Assembly (NCBI GenBank): GCA_030549495.1
Contig: JAUIRK010000772.1
Location: 1 to 64,000, forward strand
Direction of reading: 5' to 3'
Length of the DNA: 64,000 nt
From: Nectonema munidae
Lineage: Eukaryota; Nematomorpha; Nectonematoida; Nectonematidae
This document shows, piece by piece, positions 58,388 through 64,000 of this stretch. The position numbers and the translations under genes were made by a program. Under the pieces are notes generated by a model, which had not been told where the DNA came from, ran no database searches, and saw nothing but the letters and a program-made list of their open reading frames with translations. Within the stretch, counting starts at the first letter, position 1, and each line of letters begins with the position of its first letter.

Positions 58388-60560
58388 CAGGGCCGTCCCC
58401 TAATAAAAAAAAGTTTAAAAAAATAGTTTTTTTTAATTAATTTTCATTATACCAACTTAATAACAAAAAAGGCACTCGGTCACTGTTCTTCTTTCTATAT
58501 AGTATGTAAGTCTTTTTAAATTTTATTAAACCATTGCAGCAAGATCATCAATATCTAAACATAATATCAAATACCAAACATATACGTACAATGCATAATA
58601 AAATGAAATATTTAATCATACATATAAAGTCAATATATCCTAATTTTATTTTTCCAATTGTTTCATTTTGGTGTTCAACTCCTACTCTTGCATTAGTGTA
58701 GTTGCTTAGTAACTCTTTTTTCTTTTCAATAATTTTCTTCTTCTATCTCCCGTTTCTTTGAACACGAATCTTCATGTGAACTTCTCTTCGTTTTAAATCT
58801 TCGAAGTGGTTCATATATCTCTGACGGGATGCATTAACAGATGAAATCATAGCCTTTATAATCAAAATATTTGAAACACCACCATAGAATCTGATAGTAT
58901 CTTTGACTCTTCTCTGTGATATTAATGAAGTCTCTAATAGGTTCTCTACAAGTAGGGATTTATTTGTGGAAAATGCGCTTTCAATTTGCGCATTGCCATG
59001 AAATAAAATTAGACGAAGTTTAATGACATTCCACAACTCAATATAGAAACCATTGCCTTTGAAAATTTGCCAATAAAACTTGTCCAATCTAATGGCTCTT
59101 TTAGGACAGTTTGTGCTTGATCACATAAAGTTCGAAATTGGGATTTATCTTCTTCAGCTTGCATGCAAGTTATTCTATTAGCATCATAGAAAGTTTCAAG
59201 AACAGTAGACATTTGCCCCTGAGGACTCGATGGATTCCCATAAATCATTTTTGGATCCAAAGATGTTAAACCCTTAACAAGTTTATATTTAAAGGGGCTC
59301 CCTTCAAGAATTTTCTTTGTTGTGGCAATAAGAAATTTCTTGCATTCTTTCTTGAATTGTAGTATCGCAGATTTATTTGGTTTAATTTCATTGAGATATT
59401 TTTTGCAGCAAATCCAATGTCAATTTGTGAATTTCAATAGCATTTTCTGGCAATTCTAGATCTAGCTTTGTAATATTCTGTGAGGTTAAAGGTCTAGGAA
59501 GCTTTTCGGGATTAATAAATCAATGCTGATCAGCTTGAAAGTTTTAAAAATGGTTCACATTCAGAGGAAATCAAATTGAAAAATGCCAGTTTAGCTTTCA
59601 AAAATTTGTCTTCATTATTTGCAGGCTTAGTGGTTGAAAGTTAATGCAGTCTGTAACATAAGTGAAGTCTGCTCTAAGGGCAGATGAATCATTGAAGAGA
59701 TAATATATCCCACAAAAATGAACGCAAATTCCATTTTGATGGATTAATTCCTTTTCTTAAGGCACCATGTACCACGTGAAGCTCACATACTCCAATATTA
59801 ATCAGATGCTTATTTGTTTGACCATCTTCACTTCTTTCCTGTTTAAAGTCCTTTAAAAATTTAGGATTGACATTTGAGCCATCCCTAGAGATTTGCAAAA
59901 GATTATTCTTTGATAAAGGTTTAAGTAGATCATTAAACCTCTCTAATATATGAGAAGATGATGCATGACCTAAAAGGAACTGTCAAAGTATTGACAGCAC
60001 ACCAAATCCTTCTCACGATCATAATATCTAATAAAGGCATCAATCTGGTTCTGTTGTAAGATTTTATTTAATGCTTCTTCATCGAAACAAATAACAAAAT
60101 TGCCACTTTATGCGATATTTTTCATCAAACCATATTTAAAATATGGACTCAATCCATAGTTAATGACATAGCTGCATTTTGCTCTCCCAGGTTTCAATGA
60201 TGACGCTATTTTTGAGTCGGCAAACATTAATTTACATGTTTCCCCGATACATGTGCATGAGTTTAAAGAGAAACTGCATCGTATGACAAATAAAGAGGAA
60301 AGAATTTCTGATCTAGTTACGTCTTCTTTACAAATACACAGAGCATTTATGCAGGTGGTTTTATTGGAGTTAGGGATAAAGTTTGTGCAACTGCAGTATC
60401 TATGCTAGATACTGTGGGCAAATGATAAAATGGACGGTTGAATCCCTTTTGATTCAATCAAATTAATGAGCTTTGCTCTTCATGTGAGAAAGTAGTGTTG
60501 CATAAAGCAATATTTTTTTGCAAATAAAGCAACATGCTTGCTTTTTATTTCCAGGGTTCC
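58388..60560 (-). mobile_element. hAT element with decayed minus-strand transposase
   Basis: CAGGGCCGTCCCCT at 58388 is a candidate terminus; the other end was not found. From 5' to 3' on the minus strand: FSHEEQS (BED-like region, about 60480), LMFADSKIASSLKPGRAKCS then YVINYGLSPYFKYGL (60230-60120), LLQISRDGSNVNPKFLKDFK (catalytic Asp block, 59898), LINIGVCELHVVHGALRKGI (59800), VLETFYDANRITCMQAEEDK, and NAQIESAFSTNKSLLVENLL (59020-58930), the dimerisation signature with ESAFS. This DGSNVN/GxCxLHxVHGA type is common in arthropod hAT elements. Six or more frame breaks. Confidence 0.82.
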
Positions 60561-60728
60561 TTGTTAGCCAGACTGAAAATTGTGGCTTAATGTTGAGATA
60601 TAGCCACAATTCATTAAAAAATGTTTCAAATCCAGGTAAGATATCTCTTCATTTAAAGGTATTATAAATTAATCATTAATCTAAAAAAAATAAGGTGATC
60701 AAAAGTCACAGTCCAGTTTTAATAAAAA

Positions 60729-61150
60729 GGCAAATCATTGCAAAATGTTAAAAGTAATTTTACTTTTTGTAGTAGCTTACAACAATTTAGTTTTAAACTA
60801 TTTTTGAATGATGCTGAGAAAAATGAAGTAATGCAATCTTATTTTATTGTTTTATTTTTGGTTGCACAATTTTATCTTTATTTTATACCCTTTTTTAAGA
60901 GTCTAACTAACTTACACTTATTTATACACTAAAAAGAATGAAGAAATTCTAATACCAAGTTTTCTAACTTTAGTTCTGTTTTACATTTTTGATAGAAATT
61001 ACCTCAGAAAAGTTATGTAACTTGGATGTGTTTTTTTTTAATTAATTTTTTTCAATGAAACATTTTTTAGGAAGAAGGAACAACTTGAATGATTTTTTCA
61101 TTCAATCAAATTTCCAATTTTTTTATTGTTAATTTATATCTTTACCCCCT
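60729..61150 (+). repeat. About 430-bp direct repeat, right copy
   Basis: Partner of 53391-53822 and in the same orientation. Confidence 0.85.
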
Positions 61151-61169
61151 TTCCATTTTTTTTTACAAC

Positions 61170-61382
61170 TGAAATGCTTGGTAACATTTCGTTGCTAAAA
61201 TTTTTTAAAATTTAATCAGTACAGAGTAATTAATCCACCTAACCAAAATATTTAATATGACGCAAGCTTGTTGACAATTAGTGAGATGAAAGGCTGAGAA
61301 AAATTATTTAGCTCCTAATCAATATTGGATCGGATAGTGGGTTTGTCGAATAATCTACTGTCGGATAAATGAAGTCTGACTG
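61170..61382. mobile_element. Pogo/Tigger-type remnant, one end
   Basis: CTGTCGGATAAATGAAGTCTGACTG followed by TA resembles the right end of the pogo element at 47405-47424 (GTGTCGGATAAACGAGGTCT). The left end is absent. Confidence 0.5.
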
Positions 61383-61389
61383 TATTACC

Positions 61390-61885
61390 AATGAGTATTC
61401 TAATACAACCCTTTAAATATGGTCCTTAGAAGACAAAGACATTTTTAACCTTCGAACATCAAATATAAAATCGGCTCAACTAAAAATCTGTTTCCTAAAG
61501 ATTTACAAGAGATCATTTTTAGTCATGGTATAAAAGCGTAACTTGGTTAGAGTATAGCATATCTAAAGATAGACTATACAGATAGACTGAGACCATTCAT
61601 TTTAATAATTCGTAAATGGAAATAAGGAGGGATAAAGACTTAATTACATCGGATCTATCATATATGAATGATTTTGTTGTCTTGTGGAACTTGAAGAGTT
61701 GTTTACAAACTTTCTAAAAAATTTCAGGGTAGCGATCTTTATATAATTTTCTAATAGCTTAGGGTCTCATTTAAAAAAGATAAAACAACATATAAACTAC
61801 TGTACTAAAAAATTGACACATTAAAAATTGTATGAATAATCCAATTAATAAGTAAAGGGATGGATGCATCTGCTTAATCTAAACC
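61390..61885. other. Non-genic AT-rich stretch
   Basis: Nothing recognised. Confidence 0.4.
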
Positions 61886-61889
61886 AGTT

Positions 61890-62114
61890 TTGCCAATGCA
61901 ACTCCAATATCATTACTCACTTCCTAAGTTTCGGGATTTGGTTTCAATGGCAAGTAGCATGGAAAACGCTTGCTCACAATCATATATAGTAGGAAATCGA
62001 ATCAGAATTTGTGAGCCATCTTTGCAACACCAGCATAGGACTGTCACATTTCAATCCAAAAATCGTTATAAGACATTTCATAAAAAAACATGCTTTGTAC
62101 CTCCTCAATCATAA
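61890..62114 (+). CDS. 74-codon ORF, unknown, doubtful
   Basis: An ATG at 61893 opens a polar frame with IVGNRIRICEPSLQHQHRTV and RYKTFHKKTCFVPPQS. Its texture is better than the surroundings but no domain is recognised and it could be an element remnant. Confidence 0.25.
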   Translation: MPMQLQYHYSLPKFRDLVSMASSMENACSQSYIVGNRIRICEPSLQHQHRTVTFQSKNRYKTFHKKTCFVPPQS

Positions 62115-62400
62115 TCAAATCATTAAACTGTTCTTGAATTAAGAAGTCTTCTGGCCCCGATTACTAATCAAGATTATAAACGGGGTTTTGAAAAATTAAT
62201 GTATTTTCAAATGTTTGTAGATTAAAAAAAATAAGGAGAAATTTCTTGATTAAGATATGCTACGTGGTGTTTTATTGATAAAAATCTTATCTTCATCAAC
62301 AAATATGTTAAAAAATCTAACAAAATTTTTCTTGTGTAAGAATGCCATAATTCCAACTTCATTTCAAAAGCTGTCCGTTTTTTTATGACAATGGAGTACT

Positions 62401-62682
62401 TTGCCCAAGGTTAAAGAATACATTGATTCAAATATTTTAACAAAAAACCAAAAGAAGATACGAAAATGGACATTAGAAAATTTTACATGCATGTCTAGTT
62501 TGCTTTGCAGAAATTACTCCCTTTCTTTCCATAGTATCGCAGAGTTTTCGAATCATTTTTTGCATAACTCTGAAAACAAACGAGAGTTGAAGGCATTGCT
62601 TCAATTAAATACTGTTTTAATGACTTCATTGAGAACGCTTTTCAACCCATCATCAATGGTTTTGATTATTAAGGCTTGGTGA
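62401..62682 (+). CDS. 93-codon ORF, unknown, doubtful
   Basis: The frame reads KVKEYIDSNILTKNQKKIRK, WTLENFTCMSSLLC, then FSNHFLHNSENKRELKALLQ, LNTVLMTSL. It looks like a helical protein fragment, possibly from a transposase, and has no ATG start. It ends about 100 bp before the hAT-like end at 62785. Confidence 0.25.
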   Translation: MPKVKEYIDSNILTKNQKKIRKWTLENFTCMSSLLCRNYSLSFHSIAEFSNHFLHNSENKRELKALLQLNTVLMTSLRTLFNPSSMVLIIKAW

Positions 62683-62784
62683 TGAATATCGCGCTGGGTA
62701 CCAATTACAACTGGAGATTTTTGCTTAATCAGAGTATAAAAACTACAAGAAATTGCTAAAACACAGGTCAATACACATCCCAAG

Positions 62785-64000
62785 CAGGAGCGCACATCCG
62801 GGGGGAGGGGCAAAAATGACCTTAGCCCCCACCCCCCTCTCCCAATAATATTCTATAAGTAAGAGTTGCTTTAAAGCTTGTTTATAAAACATGTATGATG
62901 ATCGCATTATAGGATGTAATGATCATTCGCATACATGATGATGTAAGATAAGAGAATAAAAGAGGGAATGCAGACTTTCGAGTCAAACATCATACTCTCT
63001 GCTCTGAAATTCCTATCAAAAATATTTTACAAACGATGTGAGAGCTATATAATAATAATCCATTGTTTCAATATGCACACAATAAGTAAGCAATGTTTAT
63101 CACGGTGTCTCAAAGGACTTTGTAATATTTTTGAGCAAACACATGTTGATGATCCACTAGATTTTTCTCATCTTCTTCTGTCACAGTGATTCTATTTCTG
63201 TCTCCTTCTCTGTTTTTCTCTTCCGTTTTCTCTGCTAAAACTCAATCACCCAAGCTTTATTCTCTCGTTCAATCTCTCTTCTCTCACCCAAGCTCGCTTC
63301 TCTCATTCAAGATTTCTTTCACTCAAGCTCTCCTATCTCATTAAGATCTCTTCTCTCTAATTTGTATTTAGAGTTAAATTAAAAATAATTTTATTTTATC
63401 TCATTAGAAACTAGTTTTTAGCGGAATATAAGTTCAATATTTTCAGAACCTTTTTTCATGATACCAAAGTTCAGCTATTCAAATTAATTACAGTTCCATC
63501 AATACACCAAACATTTTGAAAAATGAAAATTTGTTTATGTTTGTAAATGAGAGAAAAATAGTTTCCAATCGTTACAATTATATATAAATGAATATTGTCA
63601 GACTCGCGTTAAATTTTTTTTCAACAAAGGTCATTTAATCTTCATCAGTACGTTTGTTACATTTTATAACATTTGAAACCTTTAATTTTTTCAAGTCAAG
63701 AAATTTTTTTCAATAGCTATTTGGGAATGAATATTTTGACAAGCTATTTAGTTTAAAAGCAAAAATACTCTATTTGTTTAATATTTGAGGAAATATTTCT
63801 TATAATGTTCGATTGTTAAATTTTATAAGTAACGCTGTACATAATTAATTAAATCTTATTTTTTAAGAAAATTTGTTGATTATTATAATAAAAATATAAT
63901 GGCGAAACAATCACCCTATAAGGCTACTTCAACGTTGGCTTTTGCGGCTTATAAAGACTTAAAAATATCAAATAAAGTGCCGATAAACTATCTCATTTTT
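62785..64000 (+). repeat. Dispersed repeat, copy C (continues past the window)
   Basis: It opens with a hAT-like terminus CAGGAGCGCACATCCGGGGG and a G/C-rich tract, then follows copy B: TCGCATTATAGGATGTAATG (62901), AATATGCACACAATAAGTA, the TTTTTGAGCAAACACA block, the CT-rich tract, TTCAATAGCTATTTGGGAAT, and CAATCACCCTATAAGGCTAC near the edge. Compared with copy B it lacks both MITEs and a block of about 400 bp around the ATGTACTTGATC segment. Confidence 0.85.

Noticed and set aside
1-64000. CRISPR arrays, bacterial-type operons, tRNA or rRNA genes
   Set aside because: No spaced identical repeats, Shine-Dalgarno-led gene strings, or cloverleaf/rRNA signatures were seen; the tandem arrays present are minisatellites or duplications.

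Overview
The window is AT-rich animal nuclear DNA. It contains spliced genes with short GT..AG introns, no operons, and a dense mix of old DNA transposons and LINEs. The piggyBac, Tigger/pogo, hAT, Merlin, Mutator-like and RNase H-bearing LINE relics, together with the base composition, suggest an arthropod. A copepod of the sea-louse type is my best guess, but this is inference and nothing here proves it.

All convincing host coding sequence lies on the minus strand, as small exons that mostly escape an ORF search and were recognised by splice sites, codon texture and phase agreement. (1) 57241-58123: three exons joining in phase into a CUB-like domain followed by an LDL-receptor class A module. 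(2) 41592-47968, with a possible microexon at 48424: a single-pass membrane protein with a Cys-rich membrane segment, a Pro-rich tail and a C-terminal PPPY motif (Shisa/WBP1/VOPP1-like layout). Its 6-kb intron holds a piggyBac and two pogo relics. (3) 21950-22152: the last two exons of a small Cys-rich protein with three CX3C motifs; a Tigger element sits 29 bp after its stop. (4) 16021-17995: two well-supported exons and one possible exon of an unrecognised protein. A separate 3'-terminal exon is at 15454-15666. A 171-aa ORF with one membrane segment is at 11152-11667.

Layout: 1-4145 decayed LINE (gag knuckles, endonuclease, RT, RNase H). 4218-7524 three MITEs. 9328-11044 deleted piggyBac with hAT debris. 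12208-14165 first copy of an unusual hAT-like transposase. 15.2-18 kb host exons between direct repeats. 19885-21920 and 23397-25940 two Tigger elements with TA duplications. 22446-23034 hAT MITE. 28350-30400 second copy of the unusual transposase. 31.1-31.7 kb Merlin. 32.9-35.1 kb LINE fragment interrupted by a BED-type hAT. 35.6-36.3 kb dispersed repeat. 36.85-37.95 kb Mutator-like relic. 38.7-40.7 kb direct repeats, tandem repeats and a minisatellite. 41.6-48.4 kb PPxY gene with its transposon-filled intron. 49.4-51.0 kb hAT. 51.3-53.0 kb second copy of the dispersed repeat, hit by two MITEs. 53.4-56.1 kb hAT debris and MITEs. 57.2-58.1 kb CUB/LDLa gene. 58.4-60.6 kb another hAT. 62.8-64.0 kb third copy of the dispersed repeat.

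The genes do not form an obvious shared pathway. The host exons look intact while almost every transposase is broken. The best leads are the CX3C peptide gene beside the Tigger, the in-phase CUB/LDLa gene with a decayed duplicate of its first exon, the microsatellite-carrying intron inside a piggyBac transposase, the divergent hAT-like family, and the MITE insertions with empty sites elsewhere in the window. I did not find a convincing new multi-gene system.
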